From: Candidatus Melainabacteria bacterium | Lineage (GTDB): Bacteria > Cyanobacteriota > Vampirovibrionia > Obscuribacterales > Obscuribacteraceae | NCBI GenBank assembly: GCA_016212515.1 | Contig: JACRFZ010000059.1 | Coordinates: forward strand, 1 to 64,000 | Length of the DNA: 64,000 nucleotides | Direction: 5' to 3' | Shown here: positions 35,553 to 44,424 of the stretch, piece by piece | Layout of the letters: each line of letters opens with the position of its first letter | Numbering within the stretch: the first letter of the stretch is position 1 | Translations under genes and position numbers: made by a program | Notes under the pieces: model-generated | Database searches by the model: none | What the model was told of the DNA's origin: nothing | What the model saw: only the letters and a program-made list of their open reading frames with translations

Positions 35553-36107
35553 ATGAACATGATAAAACTCACCGCCTGGTTAGTGCTGACATTTTCATAC
35601 TGCCTGGCAACGGGTAGCCCGGTCCTGGCCCGGGAAAATAAACCCGTGGAGGCCTGTCTTGTTATCAAGGCCAGCCCGGAAGAAGTTTTCGAGCATATAA
35701 AACTGTCGCGCACTCAGGAGCCGTCAAGAAGAAAGCTCATTTCCCAGCAAAACAATATAGCCGTCATCGAAGAGCAATTTGACGACCTGCCCATAATCGG
35801 CAAAGCCAAATGCACCTATAAAGAGGTGGAATTTCCCGGTCGTCGCATTGAATACAGCCTTCTTTCTTCAGATAAATTGCGCCATTTCGAAGGGGTCTGG
35901 GACCTCTCGCCCGTGGATGGCGGGCAGAAGACCCTGGTGAAGCTCTCCAGTTTCACGGAGGCCAAGCTGAACGTACCATTTGCCAGGGAAATCGCCGGTA
36001 ATTCCGCCCTCAAAGATGTGCGCAGACGTCTCGCCAACCTCAAACACTGGACTGAGGATGTGGGACACTGCGACAGCCTGGAAAGCCACGAGCACCATAA
36101 ACAATGA
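35553..36107 (+). CDS. Exported START/SRPBCC-like protein
   Basis: 184 aa with a signal peptide (about 1-26). The body follows the polyketide-cyclase/START pattern: ACLVIKASPEEVFEHI at its first strand and helix, then strands GRRIEYSLLSSDKLRHFEG and VWDLSPVDGGQKTLVKLS, and a long C-terminal helix. Such folds hold hydrophobic ligands. Its stop overlaps the next start (ATGA), so it is made together with the thioredoxin-like protein. Confidence 0.7.
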   Translation: MNMIKLTAWLVLTFSYCLATGSPVLARENKPVEACLVIKASPEEVFEHIKLSRTQEPSRRKLISQQNNIAVIEEQFDDLPIIGKAKCTYKEVEFPGRRIEYSLLSSDKLRHFEGVWDLSPVDGGQKTLVKLSSFTEAKLNVPFAREIAGNSALKDVRRRLANLKHWTEDVGHCDSLESHEHHKQ

Positions 36108-36586
36108 CAAAACCTTTTCAATCCCTGGCTCTTCTAGCCACCGTCCTTGTGGCTTTTATCCAGCCCTGGACTGCACACGGTACGCAAGCCAGAGAAGCAG
36201 ACAAGCCGGTAAAGTCCGCTCAAAAGCCTGTCGGCATAGTCTGGGAGAAGGATCTCAATACTGCCCTTCGCAAGGCAAGAGCATCAGGCAAACCGCTCCT
36301 TGTAGACTTCTATACTGACTGGTGTGTCTGGTGCAAACGACTGGACCAGGATGTCTTTGCTCATCCCACCATTAACAGGCAATTGAAGCAAAGGGCAGTT
36401 TTCCTCAAGGTCAATCCGGAAAGATCAAAACAAGAGAACGCCTTTTCCAAAATGTACACCTCCGGTGCGCTTCCCACCGTGCTTGTCATTAGAAGTGATG
36501 CCGCCGGCAAGCTGACTGTCAAGGGTCGTATAGAACAGTACTTGCCGCCGGAACGTTTTTTGACGGAGATACTCAATTTTCTCTAA
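36104..36586 (+). CDS. Exported thioredoxin-like protein (WCVWCK)
   Basis: 160 aa: signal peptide, then a thioredoxin fold with VDFYTDWCVWCKRLD (active Cys 74 and 77) of the DsbD-gamma/thioredoxin_7 type, and the cis-Pro region GALPTVLV. Probably reduces or isomerises disulfides outside the cytoplasm. Translationally coupled to the START-like gene. Confidence 0.88.
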   Translation: MTKPFQSLALLATVLVAFIQPWTAHGTQAREADKPVKSAQKPVGIVWEKDLNTALRKARASGKPLLVDFYTDWCVWCKRLDQDVFAHPTINRQLKQRAVFLKVNPERSKQENAFSKMYTSGALPTVLVIRSDAAGKLTVKGRIEQYLPPERFLTEILNFL

Positions 36587-36600
36587 ATAGCGGTCAGCCC

Positions 36601-37917
36601 TTAATCCCAGGCGGTGGCTGGATTGTATTCATAATCCTCAGATTGGTTCGATGACTGGTTCTGGGGCTGGCTCTGAGACTGATTTTCCGCCTGGGCAGCA
36701 CTCTGTTCCTGGCTCTGCCTGTTGTCGGCATGGGCCGGTGTTGCAGCTTGTTGCCAACCTTGATTGATATTCACAGACTGCTGGGGGATGTTTGCAAAAG
36801 GTCCGGGGGGTGGAATCTGCGGCGCTTGCTGGCCATATCCGGATGGGGGTAGGGAAGGCATATTCTGGCGTGAATTAGTCGCAGTTTGAGGACTGGCCGG
36901 GGCACTGTTTGCCGTAGGGCTGCCCCAGGGCGAGGGCGGAGTGGCAGCTCTGGGCTGGTCTGTAAAAGGCGGCTGGCTCGGAGTCTGAAACTGCTGCGAA
37001 ATCTGCTGCTGTTTTGCCCATTCACTGGTCGGGCTACCGGCCTGGGTTCGGAACTGCGGTTCAGGCACTGTCTGCGGCGATGCATTGTGAGGCATATTAT
37101 GTGGCAAACCGGCAGGCAGACCAGAGTTTTCCGGTTGAGAAGGCACGCCCCAGGCAGGTTGACCGCCCACCGGCTGGTTTTGAAAGGCATTCGAGTAGCT
37201 TTCTGCCGGTCTCACCGCCTCGTAATTGGCAGGCTGACTGACAGCTTGTTGCACCGGCGGTTGGGCTTGCTGAACGGGAGCCACAGGCATATTGCTTTGC
37301 GAAATCCTGAAGGTGGAATTGACCTGGGAGCCGTTTTCCCAGGTAGTAGGCATGAAGGAATTGAGACCGCTCTTGGGAGTGGCCGGCGCGTCAGATTGAG
37401 GTGCCTCACCCCATGGATTGGAGAATGCCGGCGCGGAGTTGGCAGCCGGGACCGGCGCGGCAGTCTGACCGGCAATGAGAGCATCCACAGCCCGACTGTT
37501 AAATTCATCATCAGCCGGAAAGGCCGGCGGCTGGGCACTGAGTACGAAATGTTGCCCGGGATCCATTTCAGCGCGGAACTCCTCGGGAATATGTTTGAGG
37601 GTTTGAGCCTGGGTGGCGTAGGGGGCATTCGGATGGGCTGCCGGCAGGACCCCGGAAGTGGCATTGCTCAGCCATTCCATGCAGGTCATGGTGGCAAGAC
37701 CGGCACTCTGTAATTTGAGCATGAGCATCGTCACGTATTCGGCGAATTGAGCCGAATTGGGTCCGAAATTGCGCTGATACTCTTCAAAAACCTGAGCGAC
37801 TTCCTGCTGCAGGACGGCAAAACTGGCTGCCAACACGCGATCACTCGTGCGCAAAGAATCCTGCTGCAGTTTGCGCAACTGCCAGTCCGAATCCTGCACT
37901 CCCCAGTTTTTGTCCAC
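36601..37917 (-). CDS. Gln/Pro-rich, mostly disordered protein, 438 aa
   Basis: The first ~100 residues form helices (LQQEVAQVFEEYQRNFG, a Leu/Met-rich segment) and are probably the folded part. The rest (100-438) is low-complexity Pro/Gln/Ala/Asn/Ser with many PQ, QP and NQS runs, ending in an acidic DYEYNPATAWD. No signal peptide. Such proteins often form condensates or act as tethers; nothing in sequence tells which. GTG start with GAGGAG upstream. Not a recognised family. Confidence 0.65.
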   Translation of the reverse strand: MDKNWGVQDSDWQLRKLQQDSLRTSDRVLAASFAVLQQEVAQVFEEYQRNFGPNSAQFAEYVTMLMLKLQSAGLATMTCMEWLSNATSGVLPAAHPNAPYATQAQTLKHIPEEFRAEMDPGQHFVLSAQPPAFPADDEFNSRAVDALIAGQTAAPVPAANSAPAFSNPWGEAPQSDAPATPKSGLNSFMPTTWENGSQVNSTFRISQSNMPVAPVQQAQPPVQQAVSQPANYEAVRPAESYSNAFQNQPVGGQPAWGVPSQPENSGLPAGLPHNMPHNASPQTVPEPQFRTQAGSPTSEWAKQQQISQQFQTPSQPPFTDQPRAATPPSPWGSPTANSAPASPQTATNSRQNMPSLPPSGYGQQAPQIPPPGPFANIPQQSVNINQGWQQAATPAHADNRQSQEQSAAQAENQSQSQPQNQSSNQSEDYEYNPATAWD

Positions 37918-37986
37918 AAGCCTCTCCTCTTTTTCAACATACCCAGAATGCCTGTAATGAACCTACTTGGAGACTATAGTTGAAAC

Positions 37987-38049
37987 CATGTAAAGAGCTC
38001 GTTTACATTCAAATTTTGCCATTAACGCCAATGCTCTCATGTAAAGAGC
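37987..38049. repeat. 12-bp direct repeats in a divergent promoter region
   Basis: CATGTAAAGAGC occurs at 37987-37998 and again at 38038-38049 (51 bp apart, about five helical turns). The first copy continues into a near-palindrome GTAAAGAGCTCGTTTAC (37990-38006). Situated between divergent genes, these look like a pair of regulator sites. Confidence 0.4.
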
Positions 38050-38128
38050 CCAAGTCTTACCGCAAAGGCTAAAATGTGCCCTGAAACAGTTCTTTCAGTC
38101 TAAGCAGAAATTCCAGGGAAGCTCAGTG

Positions 38129-39037
38129 ATGAAACTAAACCGTATCCGGAAGGCCACCCATGTCAAGGTTATTGCCGTCGGCTTGTTGACCCAAATGCTG
38201 ACTGGCTTTATGACTTGCCAGGCAGCCACTCCTGAGTTCAGGCGGCACTATGAATTGGGTGAAGATTTCCTGCAGCGCGACCAATACAAATTAGCCATAC
38301 CGGAATTCGATGAAGCTATTAAGGCAGAAGGCGGCAAAGGCAAGGATGCCGCCGCCGCCCTGGTGCAGCGCGGCACCGCCTATAGTGCGCTGGCATCCTA
38401 CGACCGGGCCCTCAAGGATCTCAGTCAAGCCCTGAAAATGGATCCCGCCAATGACCTTGGCTACAACAATCGAGGCGCCGTCTATCTGCGCACCCAGAAA
38501 CCGGAATTGGCCCTGGCCGATTTCGATAGGGCCATGCAGATCAATCCCAAAAACAAGTACGCAGCCGTTAACCGGGCCGGTGTTTTCTTACTGATGGCCG
38601 ACCCCGGCAAAAGAGCGCCGGCTACCTTGCGCTGGCTGGATTCCGGGGGATGGCAAACCGATTTCGCCGGACACGCGGCTATCCTTTCCTCTCTGGCCTA
38701 CCTGGCTTCCGGCGATCGGAAAAGCTTCGACACCCTGGTTGCTCTCTCCCTCAAGAAGCTTGATCGCCTCAAATGGCCTTATTCCGTACTCAAGCATTTC
38801 CAGGGTAAAGCTGATGCCGAAGCAGTGCTGGAGCAGGCCCAGGACAGCACCTACAATCTCACCCAGGCCCAGTGCTTTCTTGCCCTGGAAGACTATTTCA
38901 AAGGCAGAAAAGACGGCATTTCAGCCCGACTTGATTTTGTCGACAAGCACGGCACCATCAATTCGGTGGAATATTGGCTGGGCAAAGCCTTCCTCAGTAA
39001 ACTGAGAAGCCCCGGCAAACCGGTAGCAAACAAATAG
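38129..39037 (+). CDS. Exported TPR protein
   Basis: 302 aa. Signal peptide to about ATP at residue 34; at least three canonical TPRs follow (HYELGEDFLQRDQYKLAIPEF, ALVQRGTAYSALASYDRALKD, GYNNRGAVYLRTQKPELALAD). The later half is helical without clear repeats. A GTG one codon upstream is an alternative start; AGGGAA precedes. It lies 20 bp before a sensor kinase gene on the same strand and may be part of that signalling unit. Confidence 0.75.
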   Translation: MKLNRIRKATHVKVIAVGLLTQMLTGFMTCQAATPEFRRHYELGEDFLQRDQYKLAIPEFDEAIKAEGGKGKDAAAALVQRGTAYSALASYDRALKDLSQALKMDPANDLGYNNRGAVYLRTQKPELALADFDRAMQINPKNKYAAVNRAGVFLLMADPGKRAPATLRWLDSGGWQTDFAGHAAILSSLAYLASGDRKSFDTLVALSLKKLDRLKWPYSVLKHFQGKADAEAVLEQAQDSTYNLTQAQCFLALEDYFKGRKDGISARLDFVDKHGTINSVEYWLGKAFLSKLRSPGKPVANK

Positions 39038-39057
39038 CCACAATCCTCGGAACTAAA

Positions 39058-40164
39058 ATGTCTGCTGAACTAACCGACCGGTTCCTGCCAAGATTTTTCC
39101 TCCTGCTCACGGCTCTAGCAGCACTTATAGCCAGTTGTCTCACCCCCCTCGACAGTCGTCTGTGCGAGTTTCTCGGGCTGCCGGTTTGCTCCGATTTGAT
39201 GGCGCTTCTCTTGCGTACAGGTCTGGCCTGTGCCACCATGGCCGGTTTACTAATGACGGCATTAAAAGTAAGGGATGCCAATCGCCTCATCGTCTACCTG
39301 CAAATCACTGCCCTCAGCTTGCTCCTGCAATGGTGGCTGAACAAGTCCATACAGATGCTGCCGATGCCCTCAACTCTGGCAGTGCTCTTCTTGCTTGCAG
39401 TGCAGGCCGGAGGAGCCTATCGGCTGTTGACCCTGCGCCTGGAGAAAGCAGCAGCCGATCAGTATGGCTTGCTTTTAAAAGGACAGGAGGTGCTTGCCAC
39501 CAAACTGGCCCTGCTCAGACAGGAAGAAGCGGAAAGGCGGCTACTGGCATCAGACCTGCACGATCAGGTGCTGCAGGACCTCAAGCAGCTAAAGGCAGCT
39601 TTAAATGAGCTTTCTAGAAAAGTTGACGCCGCTGACCTGGCCCCCATCGAAACCCTGATTGATTCGAGCACCACCCAGGTAAGGGCGGTAATGGAAAACC
39701 TCTTTCCCTCAGTGCTGGAAAATCTTGGTTTTAAAAGTGCGCTCTCTGAACTACTGAGGCAGACCACTCTCAAAGGTGGTCTTCGAGCCCATTTAACCTG
39801 CCCTGAGGAAGTTCCGGAACTGAGTGCGATCGAAAAACTCTTGCTCTTTCGCATCATGCAGGAGGTGCTGAACAATATTGTCAAACATGCGCAGGCCGGA
39901 CAGGTTACTCTAATGGTAGAGACACAGCCGGAAAGCCTTAAAGTAACAGTGAAGGACGACGGCAAAGGCCTACCGTGCGATTATTCCACCCTGACAAGAA
40001 TGGCTGAGGAAAGAGGCTCCCGGGGCTTACGCTACATCGAACAGAGAGCAGATCTATTGCAGGCTGCTGTTGCCTGGCAATCGGTTGGGGGCGGCACTAC
40101 TTTCACCCTGGTATTACCCCTGGTGCGGAAGCAAAAACATCACACGGAAGAGGGCTCAACGTGA
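39058..40164 (+). CDS. NarL-type sensor histidine kinase
   Basis: 368 aa. About four membrane helices (10-125) with little outside the membrane, a coiled segment, then the HisKA_3 box LASDLHDQVLQDLKQ (phospho-His about 168) and an HATPase (EVLNNIVKHA, DDGKGLP, GSRGLRYIEQRA). The input is presumably sensed within or at the membrane. Overlaps the response-regulator start (GTGA). Confidence 0.92.
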   Translation: MSAELTDRFLPRFFLLLTALAALIASCLTPLDSRLCEFLGLPVCSDLMALLLRTGLACATMAGLLMTALKVRDANRLIVYLQITALSLLLQWWLNKSIQMLPMPSTLAVLFLLAVQAGGAYRLLTLRLEKAAADQYGLLLKGQEVLATKLALLRQEEAERRLLASDLHDQVLQDLKQLKAALNELSRKVDAADLAPIETLIDSSTTQVRAVMENLFPSVLENLGFKSALSELLRQTTLKGGLRAHLTCPEEVPELSAIEKLLLFRIMQEVLNNIVKHAQAGQVTLMVETQPESLKVTVKDDGKGLPCDYSTLTRMAEERGSRGLRYIEQRADLLQAAVAWQSVGGGTTFTLVLPLVRKQKHHTEEGST

Positions 40165-40931
40165 AAACAGTGAAAGTACTAATTTGCGAAGATCTGCCTT
40201 CGTTAAGAGAGCACGCTCGATTAGTCGTTTCTCAAACACTGGAGCGGCAGGGAATCACTCCTCATTTTGAGGAGGCCGCAAACGGCATCGCCGCAGTCAA
40301 GCTGGCAGCCTCCTTCCAGCCGGATTTGATCCTCATGGATATAGCCATGCCGGAGTTAAACGGAATCAAGGCAGCCAGTCAGATTTGGAAGCAAAGCCCG
40401 ACCATGAAGATTCTCTTCTGGTCGCAGTATCAACACGAGGCTTATATCAGAGAGTTAGGCAGGATCGTACCCGATGAGGCAATTCACGGCTATCTATTGA
40501 AGACTGAGGACGACCGCAGCCTCAGTGAAGCATTAGTGAACGTGCTTCTGCTGGACCTGCCTTTCATAGGAGCCCAAATAGAAGCCGTCCATAAGCGTCT
40601 CAAAGACAAGACCTCCGCCATTACCGACGCCGAATATGAGACTCTGCTGGATGTTTTCGCCGGGCTTACCGATAAGGCCATCGCCGCCAAGGAGCATATT
40701 TCTTATCGCGGAGCCCAGAACCGTCTCTCCAACTTACTGATCAAACTCTTGAAAAACGAGGACGCCTACCTGAAAGAAAGCGCAGGCAAGGAAATTTTCA
40801 ATCCCCGCACCAGATTGGTTTTTGAAGCGCTGAGGCGAGGGCTGCTCAGCCTGGAAGATCTGGAGAATCAGAGAAAGCATCTGGATGACTGGTTATTCAA
40901 CGAATTCGGATTCAGCAGGGAGGAGTCCTGA
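40161..40931 (+). CDS. NarL-type response regulator
   Basis: 256 aa. Receiver domain with acidic pair E10/D11, phospho-acceptor D60 (LILMDIAMPE) and Lys in GYLLKTEDD; then a LuxR-type HTH (about 150-190: TDAEYETLLDVFAGLTDKAIA, SYRGAQNRLSNLL). A further C-terminal helical part (195-256) is not usual for this family. GTG start. Partner of the preceding kinase; targets unknown, perhaps the adjacent TPR gene. Confidence 0.9.
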   Translation: MKTVKVLICEDLPSLREHARLVVSQTLERQGITPHFEEAANGIAAVKLAASFQPDLILMDIAMPELNGIKAASQIWKQSPTMKILFWSQYQHEAYIRELGRIVPDEAIHGYLLKTEDDRSLSEALVNVLLLDLPFIGAQIEAVHKRLKDKTSAITDAEYETLLDVFAGLTDKAIAAKEHISYRGAQNRLSNLLIKLLKNEDAYLKESAGKEIFNPRTRLVFEALRRGLLSLEDLENQRKHLDDWLFNEFGFSREES

Positions 40932-40936
40932 GAAAC

Positions 40937-42751
40937 TCAGCTCAGTCTTTTCAAAAAAGGCTTAAAAGTCTCCAGCAAAACTTCCTTTGACACTTCGGTG
41001 TCCTCCACGATTGTAAGCAACTTCTGCCGGCATTTTTCTTTATTCGCTCGCCGGCTGTGAAAGTCGGAGATGTCCTCCAGAAGCGGCAAATGGAGCACTT
41101 GTCTGACCTTGATGCGGACAATGCGTTTGCCGTCCAGTTGGCACTGACAGATAACCCTTTCATTCAAATCGGCTATCAAGTGCCCCAGGCGCCTGTCGTT
41201 GAAATAGCGTTCGGCAATAGCCTCGAGGCTGTCGCCATGACTGACGATCAGGCTCGGGCGGCAGCGCTCGGCAAGCACGTTTACTACTACGCTGCCTGAC
41301 GGGGAGCCGCTCTCCACAGTCTCAGGCAGATCATCATGGCGACGAGAGGCAGTGCTGGCCAGGGCGATGATCGCCGCAAAAACCAGATCCGGTCCGCTAA
41401 TGTAGTAGCGGTCTCGGCGCTTTCCAGGAAGAGCCGGTCTTGCAACGGCAGCGGGCTCTAGGACAGCCGAGAGCCCTGGGTCTGCGGTGAGATGAGCCCC
41501 GGGCTGGGGGTGAGAAACGGGTTTCTCAGCCCTTTCACTTTCCAACAAAGGGACTCGGTCCGCAGACTGAGGAACAGTGACCGGCATCAGCGGCCTGATG
41601 GTGAAGACTTGCCCGCCCTTCTCCGGCACAAGATCCCCCTCCCTGCTTTCGGCATTTGTCTGTTTGGCAAGCCCTGGAACCAATGGCAAGAAACAAAAAT
41701 GCAGCGATTGGTCCCTGGCCTGGGGCGGCTCAGCGGTTGGAGAATCCACCTTCGAGGGCTCGGACCGCTCCGCTAGTGGTGCCGGCGGCAGTGGCACCAG
41801 CAGATAGGAAACTTGCGGCGAGGAGCTGGGAGAGCCTGTCAAAACAAGAGGGATGCCAGTCAAAAGACGCTGGAAGGAAGAGGTTTCAGTCAGTTTTTCC
41901 GCATTTGCTGAGACGGAGAAACACTTCTGCTCAGCCCGGCAAACCTCCTGGCTCACGTTTCTCTGGCCGCCTGAGGTTCTTACAGGTGGCGACTTAGCAG
42001 TGTCCATAGCTGTTTCAGGGGCAAGCACCATTGCCTCTTCTTCCGGCGGAAGGGTGGCAGCGAAAGCCTGAGCGGAGGTGCAGAGGGGCTCAGGAGAACT
42101 TTCCCTGACCGGTGGAAGTTCTGGCGGCGGGTCCAATTTTAGCGGGCGAGTCGCTCTTTCAGGCAAGGACCTGACGGTTTCCGAATCATTAAGAGGCGCC
42201 TCAATGCGACCTGGGCCGGTGCGAGTCTCTTCATGGACCTTACGCTCCCCGGGCAAGGGCAAGCACGGTCCCGATTCTTCCGGCTTTTGAATAGGCTCGA
42301 CTTGCTCCGAACCCAGGTAGGCTCTCTCACAATCTTGCATTTCATAGTTGAGGGTAGAGGGGCGCTCCAAAGATAGCTCTGGAGTACCGGGCTCCGGCTC
42401 CTTAACTTGCTCCTGCGCTGCAAGAGGCGCTCTGGCTACATGGTCGGCGAGCTGTCTTTCAATCTCCGCTCTCGTACCGGAGTCGATGCTGATGGAAGCT
42501 GGAGTTCCCTGAACTAGCGTGGGAGCAGTTGCCGGTTTGGCCTCGCTTGCTTCTTTCGCTTCCGCCTGGAGGGGAAGCGAAGTCGTTTCCAGGCTTTTTA
42601 AAACACTTTTGAGCGGATCATTAGAGCTCCCGTGAGAGTGAGCTTTACCGTCCCCTTTCTCGTTTACTGCGGTATCAACGGCGGAGGCAGGAGAAGCGGC
42701 AACGGCTTTTCCTTCGGTATGTTCTGCCGGTTTTTGTTTGCGCTCTTTCAT
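40937..42751 (-). CDS. LysM-like protein with a long disordered N-terminal part
   Basis: 604 aa. Residues 1-440 are Pro/Glu/Ser/Thr-rich and disordered. A short hydrophobic stretch (SGPDLVFAAIIALAST, about 455-470) comes before a LysM-like module (SHGDSLEAIAERYFNDRRLGHLIADLN, about 510-545), which in other proteins binds peptidoglycan, and a basic helical end. No classic signal peptide, so its location is uncertain. Lies 18 bp behind the pseudouridine synthase gene, same strand. Confidence 0.65.
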   Translation of the reverse strand: MKERKQKPAEHTEGKAVAASPASAVDTAVNEKGDGKAHSHGSSNDPLKSVLKSLETTSLPLQAEAKEASEAKPATAPTLVQGTPASISIDSGTRAEIERQLADHVARAPLAAQEQVKEPEPGTPELSLERPSTLNYEMQDCERAYLGSEQVEPIQKPEESGPCLPLPGERKVHEETRTGPGRIEAPLNDSETVRSLPERATRPLKLDPPPELPPVRESSPEPLCTSAQAFAATLPPEEEAMVLAPETAMDTAKSPPVRTSGGQRNVSQEVCRAEQKCFSVSANAEKLTETSSFQRLLTGIPLVLTGSPSSSPQVSYLLVPLPPAPLAERSEPSKVDSPTAEPPQARDQSLHFCFLPLVPGLAKQTNAESREGDLVPEKGGQVFTIRPLMPVTVPQSADRVPLLESERAEKPVSHPQPGAHLTADPGLSAVLEPAAVARPALPGKRRDRYYISGPDLVFAAIIALASTASRRHDDLPETVESGSPSGSVVVNVLAERCRPSLIVSHGDSLEAIAERYFNDRRLGHLIADLNERVICQCQLDGKRIVRIKVRQVLHLPLLEDISDFHSRRANKEKCRQKLLTIVEDTEVSKEVLLETFKPFLKRLS

Positions 42752-42769
42752 ACTAAGGTTTTTTATACC

Positions 42770-43381
42770 TTAGGCAAAAATTTTCAAAACCTCTTCCGGG
42801 CTGAGACTGCGCCATTGGCCGCATTTGAGACCCAGGTCGGAAAGTCTCAACTGCCCTATGGACACGCGCAGCAAGCGCAAGGTGGGATGTCCCACATGGG
42901 CCGTCATACGACGGACCTGCCGATTCTTTCCCTCCCAGAGAGTCAACTCCAGCCAGGCCGTAGGCACATTCTTCCTGAAGCGAATCGGTTTACAGCGCTC
43001 CTCAATTTGAGGCTCATCCAGAAGCAACTTCACCTTTGCCGGGCGGGTTTTCACACCTTGCAAGAGCACACCCTTTTCCAACTGTAAAAGCTGCGCCGCC
43101 TCCGGCACGCGCTCCACTTGCACCAGATAAGTGCGGGGATGCTCACGTCCTTCAAACAGTTCTCGCGTCATGCGCCCATCATCGCTCAAAAGCAACAGTC
43201 CCTCCGAGTCGTAGTCCAGGCGACCGACTGGATAGACCGAGGGCGGGAAATCAAAGGCGGCAAGGGTTGTTTTCTTCGCCTCGCCGCTCTCTTTCTCCTC
43301 GGAGAACTGGCAGAGCACTTCAAATGGCTTGTAGAAGGCGATATAGCTTCTACCCCGGGCCGGTCGGAAAGTAGGCTTCAT
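42770..43381 (-). CDS. rluE: RsuA/RluE-type pseudouridine synthase
   Basis: 203 aa, the short form without an S4 domain, as in RluE. Catalytic block PVGRLDYDSEGLLLLS (Asp56) and the RNA-binding EGKNRQVRRM are clear. RluE modifies 23S rRNA U2457 in Escherichia coli; the same target here is inference. Its ATG overlaps the TGA of the upstream methyltransferase gene (ATGA), so two RNA-modifying-type enzymes are coupled. Confidence 0.9.
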   Translation of the reverse strand: MKPTFRPARGRSYIAFYKPFEVLCQFSEEKESGEAKKTTLAAFDFPPSVYPVGRLDYDSEGLLLLSDDGRMTRELFEGREHPRTYLVQVERVPEAAQLLQLEKGVLLQGVKTRPAKVKLLLDEPQIEERCKPIRFRKNVPTAWLELTLWEGKNRQVRRMTAHVGHPTLRLLRVSIGQLRLSDLGLKCGQWRSLSPEEVLKIFA

Positions 43382-44340
43382 GTAAAAGCCCCCTCCGGCA
43401 TCAAGCCACTGAGCAAATACTCAATCGAACGCACATCTACGCTGTTGCCGACCAGGCGGTAGGCGGCATTTAAAGAAAGATCCGCAGGCAGAACAAAACT
43501 CTTGGAAAAGCCGAGCAAGTTGAGAATCTCCCTGGGGCTGAAAAAGCGCACCGGTTCTCGCCCACCCAGTAAAGAGCCGGCCGCCTTGCGGCAACGGAAA
43601 TAGCCGCTTGTGAAACAGATGGCGCGGGCCTCAGGCTGCTCAGGATCGACGATGTTAAGCACGTTGCCATAGCGAGCCAGCTCCTCCTGCCCGAGAAGAA
43701 CCACCGGCTCGGATGGTTCCAGATAAGCGGCCAACTTCCTTTCAGACTCCGGCACCGCCTTAAGTGGCGGCAACTTGATGCACGCAGGCTGAAGCCAGGC
43801 CATATAGAAGAGACGGGGACGGAGCATGGGTACACCAAACTGACTGGGGCAGAGAGCCACCTTTTCAAAAGAGTAGCGAGATTTTTCCAGACACTCGAAA
43901 AGGTGTTCTTCCATCCTTGTGTTTTCCAGCCCCTCTACATTTTCGATAAAGAGAAAAGAGGGCAGAAACTGCGGTAAAAGGTCAAGCAGGTGCAGGAAGG
44001 AAACGGCTCTCGGGTCCTCCACATCCTTACGCTTGCCCCTTCTTGAATAGGGCGTGCAGGGAGGTGACATCCACCACAAGGACGCCGACGCAGAGAGCCC
44101 TTTACTGATTTGTGCGGCGGAAATGCTGTCCAGGTTGACAGAGCAGGGCGTATGTCCGTAGTTTGCTGAAAATACCCGGTTGGCATGCTCATTTTGATCA
44201 AAGGCTTTCAAGACTTGCAGGGTAGGCGCCGCCTTCCGCTTCAAAACAGCCTGTGAAAAGGCCCCTATGCCGGAAAAAAATTCCAGGGCCCGGATCTGGC
44301 TCGGGGAGCAATCAGACTCTGAGTTAAAGCTTCTAGACAT
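43378..44340 (-). CDS. Dnmt2-like cytosine-5 methyltransferase
   Basis: 320 aa. C5-MTase motifs: FFSGIGAFSQAV (I, about 21-32), MSPPCTPYSRRG (IV, catalytic Cys about 95), IENVEGLE (VI) and GVPMLRPRLFYM (VIII). The CFTSGY block (about 242-247), absent from most DNA methyltransferases, is the Dnmt2 hallmark, and the end (REILNLLGF, YRLVGNSVDV) also fits. Dnmt2 methylates C38 of tRNA, so tRNA rather than DNA is the likely target. No restriction enzyme is nearby. A TTG at 44358 is an alternative start. Coupled to rluE. Confidence 0.8.
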   Translation of the reverse strand: MSRSFNSESDCSPSQIRALEFFSGIGAFSQAVLKRKAAPTLQVLKAFDQNEHANRVFSANYGHTPCSVNLDSISAAQISKGLSASASLWWMSPPCTPYSRRGKRKDVEDPRAVSFLHLLDLLPQFLPSFLFIENVEGLENTRMEEHLFECLEKSRYSFEKVALCPSQFGVPMLRPRLFYMAWLQPACIKLPPLKAVPESERKLAAYLEPSEPVVLLGQEELARYGNVLNIVDPEQPEARAICFTSGYFRCRKAAGSLLGGREPVRFFSPREILNLLGFSKSFVLPADLSLNAAYRLVGNSVDVRSIEYLLSGLMPEGAFT

Positions 44341-44424
44341 GGACTCCGGACATCGCAAACATTCTGCAGGGCAAGCTTACCAACTCTAAAGCAGTCCTGC
44401 GCGCCTTTAATCCTGCAAAAACGC

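Noticed and set aside
36886-37713. Plus-strand Arg-rich open frame opposite the Gln/Pro-rich gene
   Set aside because: Arg/Gly/Leu-rich antisense of CAG and CCN codons; no start signal.
43378-44340. Restriction-modification DNA methyltransferase
   Set aside because: CFT motif and lack of a neighbouring endonuclease fit Dnmt2 better; a DNA target is not excluded.
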